Assembly: GCA_017510335.1 (NCBI GenBank)
Contig: JAFWNM010000013.1
Location: 270,633 to 334,632, forward strand
Length of the DNA: 64,000 nt
Direction: 5' to 3'
Source of the DNA: Paracoccaceae bacterium
GTDB taxonomy: Bacteria > Pseudomonadota > Alphaproteobacteria > Rhodobacterales > Rhodobacteraceae
Notes under the pieces: generated by a model
What the model was told of the DNA's origin: nothing
What the model saw: only the letters and a program-made list of their open reading frames with translations
Databases searched by the model: none
In this document: positions 63,860-64,000 of the stretch, piece after piece
Numbering within the stretch: the stretch's first letter is position 1
Layout of the letters: each line of letters opens with the position of its first letter
Translations under genes and position numbers: made by a program

Positions 63860-64000
63860 TTACTCGATGATTTTTGCCACGACGCCAGCGCCGACGGTGC
63901 GACCGCCTTCGCGGATGGCGAAGCGCAGTTTTTCTTCCATCGCGATCGGGGCGATCAGTTCGACAACGAATTTCAGGTTGTCGCCCGGCATCACCATTTC
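63860..64000 (-). CDS. tuf: Elongation factor Tu, 3' end (partial)
   Basis: The last 46 codons on the minus strand read [20 protein letters not shown] and [19 protein letters not shown] before a TAA at 63862-63860. This is the C-terminal domain of EF-Tu. The gene continues beyond the window. Confidence 0.97.
   Translation of the reverse strand, partial: EMVMPGDNLKFVVELIAPIAMEEKLRFAIREGGRTVGAGVVAKIIE

Overview
The window is a chromosomal segment of a Rhodobacterales alphaproteobacterium (Roseobacter/Rhodobacter relatives). This rests on high GC, the four-gene Aap/Bzt-type amino-acid transporter, the cysG-DUF2849-sulfite reductase-cysH-DUF934 sulfur operon, a short (447 aa) prolyl-tRNA synthetase, an RpoHII-like sigma factor behind an RpoE-type promoter, and the tuf / tRNA-Trp / secE / nusG / rplK / rplA order. 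The species cannot be named from the sequence alone.

Layout. 1-4.6 kb: polar amino-acid ABC transporter aapJQMP (minus strand) with a terminator-like hairpin between the binding protein and the permeases. 4.8-8.3 kb: tRNA(CAU), purM-purN, a DUF2799 lipoprotein, rlmB and tRNA-Tyr. 8.26-18.05 kb: an integrated element described below. 18.3-22.8 kb: assimilatory sulfate reduction operon. 22.8-29.3 kb: rpsA, rlmJ, a barrel-type lipoprotein, an MFS carrier, an AlkA-like glycosylase and an esterase. 29.5-37.8 kb: a pentapeptide-repeat membrane protein with AT-richer DNA, lolDC, a hemerythrin-like protein, proS, an L,D-transpeptidase and trpS. 37.9-45.5 kb: a degenerate rhomboid, murJ-glnD, an LpoA-like lipoprotein, rsmI-yraN. 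45.7-53.6 kb: gshB, an esterase, comM, rpoH2-chaN-coaBC-dut and a membrane-anchored MoeB/ThiF protein. 53.7-58.5 kb: cpdB-like phosphoesterase, nudC, pgsA-moaD-moaE. 58.5-64 kb: rplA-rplK-nusG-secE, a sulfotransferase-like protein, tRNA-Trp, an ABC exporter and the 3' end of tuf.

The most interesting region is a 9.8-kb element inserted at the 3' end of tRNA-Tyr and bounded by 17-bp direct repeats (8259-8275 and 18036-18052). All its clear genes lie on the minus strand. Read from the integrase end they are: P4-type tyrosine recombinase, an unknown 231-aa protein, an AlpA-like HTH protein, a 66-aa protein, a 765-aa primase-helicase, a tandem GGGTTGGAA iteron array that looks like a replication origin, and then a tightly overlapping operon. 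That operon holds a small-terminase-like protein, three micro-proteins, a large terminase, a protein with three 22-residue-spaced GY(K/L)LP(R/K)A repeats, a helical protein and two small genes. No portal, capsid, protease or tail gene is present. The simplest reading is a phage satellite that replicates itself and carries its own packaging motor but must borrow virions. I know of no described family with exactly this layout, but I could not search.

Most of the rest is ordinary housekeeping. Smaller points of interest are an RpoE-like promoter before rpoH2, a 47-bp intergenic repeat in two copies, a rhomboid lacking its catalytic serine, and a hairpin covering the cysG ribosome-binding site.
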